Source: SUG1106 sp051883095
GTDB taxonomy: Bacteria > Bacillota > Clostridia > Peptostreptococcales > Anaerovoracaceae
Reading direction: 5' to 3'
DNA length: 64,000 bases
Assembly (NCBI GenBank): GCA_051883095.1
Contig: JBJETB010000022.1
Coordinates: 10,522-74,521 of the forward strand
Below the pieces are notes generated by a model. The model was not told where the DNA came from. It did no database searches and saw nothing but the letters and a program-made list of their open reading frames with translations. Positions 7,755 through 16,048 of the stretch are shown piece after piece. How positions within the stretch are numbered: position 1 is the first letter of the stretch; each line of letters opens with the position of its first letter. The position numbers and the translations under genes are program-made.

Positions 7755-8468
7755 ATGATAAGAGAAATCAGAAAAAAGCTGGTGGTGCTGTCAAACCGCA
7801 GCCCGTTTCCTCCTGCAGTGAAGGAATATATAAATCACCTGGAAGGTTTGGATTGGGTTTATATGAATCTCCGGTTAGACGGAAGTCCGCTTAGCCCTGA
7901 TGAGGTTGAAAAAATTATGGGTGGCGAGCCGGTAATGAGCGGCAGGATCATGGATCATGTTTTTATTGAAAGGCTGGATGGCCTGAGAAACGAACTCTAC
8001 GATCTGTCGCAGCGGGGGCTTGATGTGAATGCAGAAATTGTCAGGCTGATTGCTGCACGGGCGGGTGCTGCTTACAACGAATTCAGGAAAACAACACCTC
8101 AGCTGGTTGAATACGGATACACACCTGTACTTCCGTCGGAGATACCATCAGCAATGGGTGATTATCTTTCTTTTGCTGCTCACACTTCGGAGTTTGAAAA
8201 CCCCTTTGAAAAGGCGGCGGAACTGCATAACCGTTTTATCGCTATATATCCCTTTAAAGAAGGGAATCAGGTTACAGCCCGTGCTCTGATGGAATATTAT
8301 CTGATGCACAGCGGTTTTCCTATGGCATATCTGGATATATCAGAAAGTGAATACAACGGCATGTTCGCAGAATTCTGCAAAACAAAAAACAGCAAACCGT
8401 TGGCTGAACTTCTGACAAAATCCGTGCTTGACAGGCTGGAGCTGATGATTCAGCTGACGGGATACTAG
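7755..8468 (+). CDS. Fic-domain protein with a degenerate active site
   Basis: 237 residues. The Fic fold is recognisable from LHNRFIAIYPFKEGN near residue 157, but the catalytic motif HPFxxGNGRxxR reads Y165-P-F-K-E-G-N-Q-V-T-A-R176: the catalytic His is Tyr, and the GNGR Gly and Arg are Gln and Val. The N-terminal inhibitory-helix region (SSxIEGN in active members) reads LDGSPLSPDEV. Active Fic enzymes transfer AMP or other phosphate groups to proteins; this copy is probably inactive in that chemistry or works as a binding protein. No partner gene is adjacent. Ends at a shared terminator. Confidence 0.7.
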   Translation: MIREIRKKLVVLSNRSPFPPAVKEYINHLEGLDWVYMNLRLDGSPLSPDEVEKIMGGEPVMSGRIMDHVFIERLDGLRNELYDLSQRGLDVNAEIVRLIAARAGAAYNEFRKTTPQLVEYGYTPVLPSEIPSAMGDYLSFAAHTSEFENPFEKAAELHNRFIAIYPFKEGNQVTARALMEYYLMHSGFPMAYLDISESEYNGMFAEFCKTKNSKPLAELLTKSVLDRLELMIQLTGY

Positions 8469-8489
8469 CTAACCATAATGATAAATAAT

Positions 8490-8532
8490 AAAGGGGCAGC
8501 TCATTGTTAATCAAAGCAGAAACAGCCCCTTT
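8490..8532. terminator. Terminator between the Fic-like and SDR genes
   Basis: AAAGGGGC at 8490-8497 pairs with GCCCCTTT at 8525-8532, with a T-run after one arm and an A-run before the other; it lies between convergent genes. Confidence 0.7.
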
Positions 8533-8577
8533 ATAAAAATGTAAAATGTAAAAAAGGTTATAGCTATCTTATATGAA

Positions 8578-9357
8578 TTATAAATAAGCTCCACATGAAA
8601 CATTTATGTCCAATCCTGTAATACTGTTACTTTTTTCTTCATCGCAGAGGAAAAGGACCATTTCAGCAACATCAGACATAGGAACTAGATGCTTTAAGCA
8701 GTACTGCTCAAGGGTTTTATTTATTACTTCTTCAACTGTAACACCACGGGCTTCGGCTTGCTTCTGGTACACCATTGCTCCGCGTGCATTGTCTATTCCA
8801 CCAGGACATACGGCGTTAACTGTAATGTTGTGTACACCAAGCTCTTTAGCAAGGCAACGTGTGAGTCCTATTACAGCCATCTTGGCAGCGCAGTAAGGTG
8901 AACGATTCAAGAGCGCATGTTTCCCGGATATTGAGGACATATTTACTATTTTGCCTGCTTTTTTCTTGATCATATAAGGGGCAGCAAGCTTACACATGTA
9001 AAACGTACTGTTGACATCTACTGCAAATGTAGTTGTCCATTCGTCCATTGTGATATCTTGTACAGGTTTAGTAGGGCCAGCTATACCTACGTTATTGACC
9101 AAACAGTCGATATCGCCATATTTTTCAATTGTAGCATTAAATACTTTCTCAACTTCTTCAGGTTTAGAGGCATTGTATTGAACGCCATATGCTTCGGCAC
9201 CAAGCTGGCGCATTTCTTCAACTGTTTTTTCCAAAACTTCTCCGTTTACGTCACAAAGCATTAATCGAGCTTTGTTTAATGCGAAGGCTGTTGCAATGGC
9301 TTTACCGATACCATCACCTGAGCCGGTAACTAAAACAATTTTGTTTTCTAAAGACAT
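8578..9357 (-). CDS. SDR-family dehydrogenase/reductase (FabG-like)
   Basis: 259 residues from the ATG at 9357, chosen for GGGAGG upstream; a longer frame has no ribosome site. Classical SDR features: TGSGDGIGKAIA cofactor loop near residue 12, NNVGIAG near 90, catalytic Ser in MSSISG near 140, and YCAAK (Tyr/Lys pair) near 154. Such enzymes use NAD(P)H to interconvert hydroxyl and keto groups on acyl chains, sugars or other small molecules. It is divergent from the OYE gene and has its own -24/-12 promoter, so it likely acts in the same pathway. Confidence 0.88.
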   Translation of the reverse strand: MSLENKIVLVTGSGDGIGKAIATAFALNKARLMLCDVNGEVLEKTVEEMRQLGAEAYGVQYNASKPEEVEKVFNATIEKYGDIDCLVNNVGIAGPTKPVQDITMDEWTTTFAVDVNSTFYMCKLAAPYMIKKKAGKIVNMSSISGKHALLNRSPYCAAKMAVIGLTRCLAKELGVHNITVNAVCPGGIDNARGAMVYQKQAEARGVTVEEVINKTLEQYCLKHLVPMSDVAEMVLFLCDEEKSNSITGLDINVSCGAYL

Positions 9358-9414
9358 TTGTAAATCCTCCCAAAAATATTTTTGTACGAAATAGGGTACA
9401 GATACAAACATACT

Positions 9415-9432
9415 AAGCAAAAAATATGCCAA
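9415..9432 (-). promoter_or_regulatory. Sigma-54 promoter of the SDR gene
   Basis: On the minus strand TTGGCATATTTTTTGCTT has GG (-24) and GC (-12) separated by exactly 10 bases, matching TGGCAY-N5-TTGC. The start of transcription would fall about 50 bases before the SDR ATG. Confidence 0.8.
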
Positions 9433-9451
9433 TATATTATTTAATCGTCTA

Positions 9452-9467
9452 TGGCATGTTTTTTGCT
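9452..9467 (+). promoter_or_regulatory. Sigma-54 promoter of the OYE-family gene
   Basis: TGGCATGTTTTTTGCT has GG at 9453-9454 and GC at 9465-9466, 10 bases between. The element lies 57-72 bases before the ATG at 9524 and back-to-back with the SDR promoter. Confidence 0.8.
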
Positions 9468-9483
9468 AAACTAAATTGATGAA

Positions 9484-9496
9484 AGCAAAATGCAGC
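9484..9496. promoter_or_regulatory. Imperfect activator-binding palindrome
   Basis: The core GCAAAATGCA (9485-9494) matches 10 of 13 positions of the palindrome TTGCA-N3-TGCAA found intact at 11543 and 26847-26890. It lies upstream of the SDR promoter but in the leader of the OYE gene. Confidence 0.4.
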
Positions 9497-9523
9497 ATAG
9501 ATATCAAATAAGGGAGAATTAAA

Positions 9524-11443
9524 ATGGAAAAACTATACACGAACGGTGTGATTGGAAATATGAAACTAAAGAATAGATGGATTATGTTGGCAATGCATAC
9601 GGGATACGCAAATTCAGATGGTACTTTTAGCAGAAGAGATTTTGAATTCTATAAAAGAAGAGCCTGTGGAGGAATGGCTGCAATTACGCTGGTCGGTGCA
9701 GTCAGTGAGATTGGGGCCAGACATGGTATGCACAGGTTGGATAAAGAAAAATATGAGGAAGGATTAAGAAAAGTATGTGATATTATTCACGAAGGAGACT
9801 GCAAAGTGATAATGCAACTTTATCATGCAGGCAGAAACAACACCGATGCGCTACATTTGGGGCCACCTATGGCTCCATCTCCGATTGCATCTCCTATTTA
9901 CAAGGTTGCTCCTAAAGAGATGGAGGAAGATGATATAGTTCAAACTATTAGAGATTTCGCTGATGCGGCAGTTAGATGCAAAAAAAACGGAGTTGATTGT
10001 GTTGAAGTAAGCGCTAGTGTAGGATATCTCTTGTCAGAGTTTTTATCTCCGAGAACCAATCTTCGTACAGATATTTGGGGAGGAGATGATAAAAAAAGAA
10101 TGCGCTTCCCTACGGAAGTTTTAAAAGCTATAAGAAATGCTGTTGGTCCAGACTTCCCCGTGATTATTAAAATTTCTGGAGGGGATATGCTTGGGGGTTA
10201 TGATAACGACTACATGGCAAAATTTTTAAATCAACTTCCTTCCGGAACGGTTAATGGAGTTACGGTTACCGGTGGATGGCATGAGGCTCCTGTACCTCAG
10301 ATTTCTTATCATGTGTCGCCAGGTGGTTTTTCATATTTATCGGGTGAGATTAAGGAAAAAACAGGATTGACTGTAATTGCGTGCAACAGAATAAACAGCC
10401 CTCAAATTGCTGAAGAGCTTCTTCAAAAAGGAGACTGCGATTTTGTAGGTGCAGCAAGACCTTTTTTAGCAGACCCTGATTTTGTTAATAAGAGCAGAAA
10501 AGATATTCCTTATAATAGATGTCAAGCGTGCAACCGCGGCTGTATTGAAAATGCTTTAAAGAAAAACGATGTATGTTGTGTTTTTAATCCCGAAGCTGGA
10601 AGAGAATATTTCCGAAGAGCTAAGACTCTGCCTCAGAAGCTACTTATAGTAGGAGCCGGTCCGGTTGGACTTCAAGCAGCCAAAACAGCCAGTGAAAGAG
10701 GTCATATTGTTACAATAATTACTGATGATAGTCGTTTAGGAGGTAAACTTCACATTGCTGATAAGGCTCCATTCAAGCAAATGTTCAGCACATTTGCGGA
10801 TTATTTGGAATATGAGATAAGAAAAAATAATGTTACGATACTTACAGGCGTGCCTATCAGTGAAGAAATAATAAAAAGTGAGAAACCGGATTTTATTATC
10901 TTTGCATCTGGGGCAAGTCCTATAATGCCTGAGATATGCAAAGAAAGCCAGATGCCGTGCGTATCTGCTGAACAGATATTGACAGGGAGTGTTAAGTGTC
11001 CATATCAAGATATTGTTATAATCGGCGGTGGTTCAGTTGGGCTAGAAACAGCCGAATTCCTTGGAGAAAAATATGGGAAAAAAGGAATTACAGTAGTAGA
11101 GATGCAACCTAAAGCTGGGAAGGAACTTGGCGGATTGAAATGGATTATGATGAAGCATTTAAAGGAATTAGGCGTTCGGATTGTCACATCGGCTGAGGTT
11201 TCTGAAATAAGCCACAATAAGGTAATCCTGACGATACAGGGTGAAAAACCTGAAGAAGAAAAAGAAGAAATATATGCAGATATGATTGTATATGCAGTTG
11301 GATATAAACCAAATGGAACTTTAGGTTTGAGAAGCTATTTGGAGAAAGAAAACATACCATATGTAACAATCGGAGACGCAGGAAGAACAAAGGATCTCCT
11401 TGAAGGGCTTGCCGATGCTTATATAACAGCAGAAAACATATAA
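9524..11443 (+). CDS. Old Yellow Enzyme-family Fe-S flavoenzyme (dienoyl-CoA/enoate reductase type)
   Basis: 639 residues in the three-part layout of 2,4-dienoyl-CoA reductase, BaiCD and enoate reductase: an FMN-binding TIM barrel (about 1-340, with MQLYHAGRN near 100 and a VGAARPFLADPDF end), a 4Fe-4S site (CQACNRGC then VCC, about 338-358), and an FAD/NAD(P)H domain (LLIVGAGPVGL near 375, IIGGGSVGLETAEFL near 505). Such enzymes reduce activated C=C bonds with NAD(P)H. With a dehydratase-generated enoyl-CoA expected in this region, it may reduce that product. A clear -24/-12 promoter precedes it and a hairpin follows. Confidence 0.9.
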   Translation: MEKLYTNGVIGNMKLKNRWIMLAMHTGYANSDGTFSRRDFEFYKRRACGGMAAITLVGAVSEIGARHGMHRLDKEKYEEGLRKVCDIIHEGDCKVIMQLYHAGRNNTDALHLGPPMAPSPIASPIYKVAPKEMEEDDIVQTIRDFADAAVRCKKNGVDCVEVSASVGYLLSEFLSPRTNLRTDIWGGDDKKRMRFPTEVLKAIRNAVGPDFPVIIKISGGDMLGGYDNDYMAKFLNQLPSGTVNGVTVTGGWHEAPVPQISYHVSPGGFSYLSGEIKEKTGLTVIACNRINSPQIAEELLQKGDCDFVGAARPFLADPDFVNKSRKDIPYNRCQACNRGCIENALKKNDVCCVFNPEAGREYFRRAKTLPQKLLIVGAGPVGLQAAKTASERGHIVTIITDDSRLGGKLHIADKAPFKQMFSTFADYLEYEIRKNNVTILTGVPISEEIIKSEKPDFIIFASGASPIMPEICKESQMPCVSAEQILTGSVKCPYQDIVIIGGGSVGLETAEFLGEKYGKKGITVVEMQPKAGKELGGLKWIMMKHLKELGVRIVTSAEVSEISHNKVILTIQGEKPEEEKEEIYADMIVYAVGYKPNGTLGLRSYLEKENIPYVTIGDAGRTKDLLEGLADAYITAENI

Positions 11444-11476
11444 TACTCCTTATAGAATAAAGTAAAATGAAGCACG

Positions 11477-11507
11477 GATGGTTCATAGGGCATACCCATG
11501 AACCATC
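11477..11507 (+). terminator. Terminator after the OYE gene
   Basis: GATGGTTCAT and ATGAACCATC form a perfect 10-bp stem with an inner GGG/CCC pair, followed by a T-rich stretch. Confidence 0.75.
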
Positions 11508-11540
11508 TGTTGCTTTTTGCAAGACATGAAAGATATTACG

Positions 11541-11557
11541 TATTGCATTCTGCAATA
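11541..11557. promoter_or_regulatory. Palindromic enhancer (UAS) of the BKACE operon
   Basis: TATTGCA-TTC-TGCAATA is a perfect 7-bp-arm palindrome centred about 105 bp upstream of the -24/-12 promoter, the usual position for a sigma-54 activator site. The core TTGCA-N3-TGCAA recurs twice at 26847-26890. Confidence 0.65.
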
Positions 11558-11652
11558 TGGAGAACTTGTACGAGGAAGCTAACAATAATAGAACACCCCT
11601 GGCATTAGGGAAAAACTGGTCAATATCGTTTTTTTTGCCCTGTTATTTAATT

Positions 11653-11668
11653 TGGCACGAGCTTTGCA
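11653..11668 (+). promoter_or_regulatory. Sigma-54 promoter of the BKACE operon
   Basis: TGGCACGAGCTTTGCA is an almost ideal TGGCAC-N5-TTGCA element (GG 11654-11655, GC 11666-11667), 63 bases before the first ATG. No comparably good -35/-10 promoter was seen in this gap. Confidence 0.88.
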
Positions 11669-11730
11669 AAATTATTAGTCATCAATGCATTGAACAAAAA
11701 AAGAAACAGAAAGGTGGACAGTAAACTAAA

Positions 11731-12732
11731 ATGAGTGATTTAAAGGATTTTTTACTAGGCGACTATAGAGAGACAATGGATTATGTCAGAAAAGTCGAAA
11801 GAAATGGATTGACCAAGTTTCCCCCTTTAATCATAACTTGTGCAATAACTGGAGGAATGCACGGTAAGGAATCTACTCCTTATCTTCCTGAAGAACCAGA
11901 AGAACAGGCTCAGCAGGCATATGACGCATATAATGCCGGAGCAAGCATGGTTCATATTCACGCGAGAGACCCAATCAATGCATGGGCAACAAGCTCTACA
12001 CCGGAAGCTTTTAAAAAAGTAAACGCAATGGTAAGAGAAAAATGTCCAGATTTAATAATTAACAATACGTGTGTAGGCGGAAGAAGATATATTGAGGAAA
12101 CAAATACGATGGCAAACAGAATGCTCTATTCTGTAGAGGCCAAGCCGGAAGTAGCAAGCGTTGACATTACATGCTACTCAATGATCAGAAATATGCATGA
12201 TCGTAAGGCTCCGCTTAGAAGCCCTAGACCTGCACATAAATGGAATTACAACTATGTATGCTCACAGACCGATGCACTTGATACGGTTAAGCAGCTTAGG
12301 GACAATGGAATTAAGCCTGAATTTGAGGTTTTCGGACTGAATGACCTTAAATATGTGGATAACATGATAAAAGAAAATGCGTTGGATCAGCCGTATTGGT
12401 TCCAGATGCTATTCGGAGGCTCGGGCGTTTATCCTTGCGCAGAGCAGATGATGCTTGCATCGAAGCTGATGCCTAAAGAATCAATGTTTAGTATTATTGG
12501 TGTTGGTGCATGTCAGACAGCGATGATTACACTGGGAATCATTCTTGGACACCATGTAAGAGTAGGTCTGGAGGACAATTTCTTCTATGGTCCGCACGAA
12601 CTGGCCACAAGCAATGCACAGATGGTTGAGAGAGTTGTAAGAATCGCTAAAGAACTGGGAAGACCAATTGCAACTCCTGCTCAGGCACGTGAGATGATGG
12701 GCTTAGGCGCACCGAGAGCATACACATATTAA
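11731..12732 (+). CDS. Beta-keto acid cleavage enzyme (BKACE, DUF849; Kce-like)
   Basis: 333 residues. The family's Zn-binding HxH is visible as VHIHARD at 75-77, with PLIITCAITGG near 32 (the conserved first strand) and SIIGVGACQ near 252. BKACEs condense a beta-keto acid with acetyl-CoA and split it into acetoacetate and a shortened acyl-CoA; the founding member cleaves 3-keto-5-aminohexanoate in lysine fermentation. None of the lysine-pathway partners (aminomutases, Kdd, Kal) is present, so the substrate differs. About 30 residues precede the usual start of the fold. First gene of the long sigma-54 operon. AGGTGG precedes the ATG. Confidence 0.92.
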   Translation: MSDLKDFLLGDYRETMDYVRKVERNGLTKFPPLIITCAITGGMHGKESTPYLPEEPEEQAQQAYDAYNAGASMVHIHARDPINAWATSSTPEAFKKVNAMVREKCPDLIINNTCVGGRRYIEETNTMANRMLYSVEAKPEVASVDITCYSMIRNMHDRKAPLRSPRPAHKWNYNYVCSQTDALDTVKQLRDNGIKPEFEVFGLNDLKYVDNMIKENALDQPYWFQMLFGGSGVYPCAEQMMLASKLMPKESMFSIIGVGACQTAMITLGIILGHHVRVGLEDNFFYGPHELATSNAQMVERVVRIAKELGRPIATPAQAREMMGLGAPRAYTY

Positions 12733-12801
12733 AGATTTAAACAATTCTTTGAACGATGTGGAAACTGTATTATGCAGATTTCAGGAAAGGAATTATAAAA
12801 G

Positions 12802-13578
12802 ATGTATGTTTTAGGAATTGACATCGGTTCCACAGCCAGTAAGGCTGTAGTGATGACAGATGAAAGAAAGATATACGCAAAAGCGTTGATTCCTCATGGC
12901 ACAGGCTCCATAGGCCCGAGGAAGGTTTATGAAAAAATTCTGCTTGAAAATAACCTTACACAGGAAGACATTTCTAGAACACTTGCAACAGGATATGGCA
13001 GATTTGTGTTTCCAAATGCAGACAGCCAGAAAAGTGAAATAAGCTGTCATACAAAAGGAATTTTCTTTATAAATCCCAATATCCGTACAGTAATAGATAT
13101 CGGAGGGCAGGATGTAAAAGCCATACGACTTAACGACAAAGGCATGATTGTCAACTTCACTATGAATGACAAGTGTGCTGCCGGTACGGGCAGATTTCTG
13201 GAGAATATGGCCAAGGTATTGAACGTTGAAACTGAGGATCTTGGAGATATATCGGAAAAATCTGGAGAGGCAGTGGAGATAAGCAATACATGCACAGTAT
13301 TTGCAGAGTCTGAGGTGATTTCCAAGCTTTCAAGCAATGCAAAGCTTGAAGACCTGGTCGCCGGAATACATAAGTCCGTTGCAAAAAGAGTCGCATCTCT
13401 GGCTTTTAGAAACGGTATAGAGGAACAGGTAGCCATGAGCGGAGGCGTTGCTCTCAACAAGGGAATCGTAAAAGCGCTTGCGGAGGAAATAAAAACAGAC
13501 ATTTTTGTTCATGAAGATTGCCAGTTCTTCGGAGCCATAGGCGCAGCCCTGTTTGCACTGGAAGAACTGGAAAAATAA
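12802..13578 (+). CDS. 2-hydroxyacyl-CoA dehydratase activator (HgdC/FldI-type ATPase)
   Basis: 258 residues, ASKHA fold: phosphate loop GIDIGSTASKAV near residue 5, VIDIGGQDVKA near 98, and the two cysteines that hold the shared 4Fe-4S cluster of the homodimer, NDKCAAGTG (C125) and SNTCTVFAESE (C164). The family hydrolyses ATP to push one electron into the dehydratase, starting its ketyl-radical chemistry. Such proteins are extremely oxygen sensitive, which supports a strict anaerobe. The genes for both dehydratase subunits follow directly. Confidence 0.94.
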   Translation: MYVLGIDIGSTASKAVVMTDERKIYAKALIPHGTGSIGPRKVYEKILLENNLTQEDISRTLATGYGRFVFPNADSQKSEISCHTKGIFFINPNIRTVIDIGGQDVKAIRLNDKGMIVNFTMNDKCAAGTGRFLENMAKVLNVETEDLGDISEKSGEAVEISNTCTVFAESEVISKLSSNAKLEDLVAGIHKSVAKRVASLAFRNGIEEQVAMSGGVALNKGIVKALAEEIKTDIFVHEDCQFFGAIGAALFALEELEK

Positions 13579-13610
13579 ATTCTATACAAAACCGGAAAAG
13601 GAGATACGAC

Positions 13611-14882
13611 GTGAGCGAGGTAAAAGAACAAAAACAGAAAAAACCGATGCCTAAGTCAATGGTAATGCTGAAAGCTCAGACTGCAGGTATCTATGACGCA
13701 GCGTGGGAAGCGAAGAAGAAAGGTGAACATGTCGGCTGGTCTACAGCGATTTTCCCGCAGGAATTATGTGAGACGTTCGGTATACCGCTGCTTTATCCCG
13801 AAAATAATGCGGCAAGCGTTTCAGCAAGACACAAGGGCTCTGAGCTGATCCAGCATGCTGAAGGAGAAATGAGATATCCTATCAACATCTGTTCCTATGC
13901 CAGACTTAACATAGCTATGGCTGATTTGGCTCAGAAGGATGAGCTGGATTGGGAAAAAGCAGAACCTTACATGCCTGTTCCGACATTTCTGTGCCTGGCA
14001 AACAACAGCTGTACACAGCTTACAAAATGGTATGAAAATTTGTCAAGAAATCTGAACATTCCTATCTTTTTTATGGATTGTTTATACAATTATTATGAAG
14101 AAGAACCTACGGATTACAAGATAAAGTACGTAAGAAGTCAGCTGGAGACAAATATCAGGGAAATGGAAGCTTTCTTCGGCAAGAAGTTCGACTGGGACAA
14201 ATTCCTGGAAGTGCAGAAGAGATCACAGATTAATGTGAAGCTTTTTGACGAGATAGTTGCTCTGAATCAGCACATTCCGGCTCCGCTGAACGGCTTTGAC
14301 TTATTCAGCTACTTAAGTTGCATGGTTATCGCCAGAGGAAAGGAGTCAACAACAGAGATTCTTAAGCAACTTAAGGCGGAGTGTCTTGAACATATTGCAA
14401 ACGGGACATCGACTTTTGGATCTACTCCTGAAAAGTACAGAATGCATTGGGAAGGTATTGCATGCTGGCCTTATCTGGGACATAATCTTAAAACCTTGAA
14501 AAAGAACGGTGTAAACTGTGTAATCAACGGTTATGTAACAGCTTGGTCTGTTGCCTATGAGCCGGGTGATCTTGATGGAATGGCAAAAGCTTATCAGCTT
14601 GCTTCCACAAACAGCTTTAGCACACCGTCCATCATGGAAAAGAGGACTAAAACAATCAAGGACTTTGGCTGTGACGGAATGCTGTGCCATGTCAACAGAA
14701 GCTGTAAACTGATGACCTTCCACATCTTTGTCGGACGTGAGCTTATTGAAAAGAACGCGCATGTTCCTGTTACCAACTTTGACGGAGACCAGTCAGATGA
14801 TCGTGCTTACAGTGAAGCGCAGTTTGAAACCAGACTGCAGGGAGCTGTAGAAGTTATGGAAGCAAACAAGGAGGCAAAGTAA
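13611..14882 (+). CDS. 2-hydroxyacyl-CoA dehydratase subunit A (HgdA/FldB family)
   Basis: 423 residues from a GTG at 13611 preceded by AAAGGAG; a longer frame would overlap the activator gene. Three cysteine segments fit 4Fe-4S ligands: NICSYARLN, FLCLANNSC and GMLCHVNRSCK. With the next gene it forms the dehydratase that removes water from (R)-2-hydroxyacyl-CoA, giving a 2-enoyl-CoA. Members act on 2-hydroxyglutaryl-, lactoyl-, phenyllactoyl- or 2-hydroxyisocaproyl-CoA, and sequence reading alone does not separate these. The family also includes benzoyl-CoA reductase subunits, less likely without ring-cleavage genes nearby. Confidence 0.9.
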   Translation: MSEVKEQKQKKPMPKSMVMLKAQTAGIYDAAWEAKKKGEHVGWSTAIFPQELCETFGIPLLYPENNAASVSARHKGSELIQHAEGEMRYPINICSYARLNIAMADLAQKDELDWEKAEPYMPVPTFLCLANNSCTQLTKWYENLSRNLNIPIFFMDCLYNYYEEEPTDYKIKYVRSQLETNIREMEAFFGKKFDWDKFLEVQKRSQINVKLFDEIVALNQHIPAPLNGFDLFSYLSCMVIARGKESTTEILKQLKAECLEHIANGTSTFGSTPEKYRMHWEGIACWPYLGHNLKTLKKNGVNCVINGYVTAWSVAYEPGDLDGMAKAYQLASTNSFSTPSIMEKRTKTIKDFGCDGMLCHVNRSCKLMTFHIFVGRELIEKNAHVPVTNFDGDQSDDRAYSEAQFETRLQGAVEVMEANKEAK

Positions 14883-14883
14883 G

Positions 14884-16008
14884 ATGCAGTATTTAAAATT
14901 AATATTAGATGAATTTGCTTTTGCTGCAAATAATCCTAAGAAAATTATGGAAAAGTATCTTGCTGAAGGTAAGAAGGTAATAGGATGCTTTCCAATTTAC
15001 ACGCCGCAGCCTCTTGTGACTGCATTGGATATGGTTCCTGTCGGATTGTGGGGAGGACAGGTTACACCTACAGTAGCCGGAAAATATAATCCAATTTACA
15101 CATGCTCGATCATGAGATCCTGCCTGGAATATGGAATGACAGGTGTATATAACGGTCTGAGTGCTGTAATCATGCCTATGCTGTGCGATACATTCCGTGG
15201 AATGAGCTCTGGATGGAGAGCAGGAGTTCCTGATATTCCTATTATTTCTTTTATACATCCACAGCACAGAGAGGATGCTGGAGCACAGGAGTTTATGGCG
15301 GCGGAATATGAAAGCGTAAGGAAAAGACTTGAAGAAATTGCAGGAAAGAAAATCTCAGAGGAAAAGCTAAACGAAACTTTGAATTTGTACAATGAGAGAA
15401 ATGCTTTGATGAGGGAATTCTGTCAGGTGGCCAACGATCATTTGGACATCATTACTCCTGCGGTAAGACACAATGTAATGAAAAGCGCTACCTTTGTTGA
15501 TATTCATGAGACAATCTCGAAGGTAAGAAAGCTTATAGACGCTCTCAAATCTCAGCCTGTACATAAGTGGACAGGAAAAAGAGTCATACTTACAGGTATT
15601 ACAGCAGAACCGGTTGAATTTCTTGATATATTTGCGGAGAATAAAATCGCTGTAGTGGCTGATGATCTGGCTCAGGAGATGAGGCAGTATAGGACGGATT
15701 ATCCAGAAGGTAAAGACGCAATGGAACGTCTAGCCGCTCAGTGGCTCAACGTCAAAGGCTGTTCTACTGCATACAGCCCTGACCACAGAGAAAGAGGCAA
15801 GATGCTGGTGGAGATGGCCAAAGAATATGATGCAGACTGCATAGCGGTATGTCTTATGAGATTCTGTGATGTTGAGGAATATGACTATCCGTATATTTCA
15901 CAGCTGGCTGAAGAGGCTGGTCTGTACTGCTTGTGTCTGGAAATCGATCAGAGTACTCAGGATAATGGACAATCCAAGACAAAGATACAAAGCTACGCAG
16001 AAATATAA
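14884..16008 (+). CDS. 2-hydroxyacyl-CoA dehydratase subunit B (HgdB/FldC family)
   Basis: 374 residues, paralogous in fold to the previous gene. The family opening (LILDEFAFAANNPKKIMEKY) and cluster-ligand segments YTCSIMRSC, PMLCDTFRG and AVCLMRFCD are visible. It starts 1 base after the stop of subunit A, so translation is probably coupled to give equal subunits. Probably binds the second 4Fe-4S cluster of the heterodimer. There is no separate CoA-transferase adjacent, but two lie at the far end of the regulon (29468-32528). Confidence 0.9.
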   Translation: MQYLKLILDEFAFAANNPKKIMEKYLAEGKKVIGCFPIYTPQPLVTALDMVPVGLWGGQVTPTVAGKYNPIYTCSIMRSCLEYGMTGVYNGLSAVIMPMLCDTFRGMSSGWRAGVPDIPIISFIHPQHREDAGAQEFMAAEYESVRKRLEEIAGKKISEEKLNETLNLYNERNALMREFCQVANDHLDIITPAVRHNVMKSATFVDIHETISKVRKLIDALKSQPVHKWTGKRVILTGITAEPVEFLDIFAENKIAVVADDLAQEMRQYRTDYPEGKDAMERLAAQWLNVKGCSTAYSPDHRERGKMLVEMAKEYDADCIAVCLMRFCDVEEYDYPYISQLAEEAGLYCLCLEIDQSTQDNGQSKTKIQSYAEI

Positions 16009-16048
16009 GTATAAGATAAATTGAACCAAAAAAATGGAGGAAAATGAT

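Noticed and set aside
11731..16008. Lysine fermentation (Kce) pathway
   Set aside because: The BKACE is present, but no lysine aminomutases, 3,5-diaminohexanoate dehydrogenase or 3-aminobutyryl-CoA ammonia lyase genes are nearby, and the dehydratase does not belong to that route.
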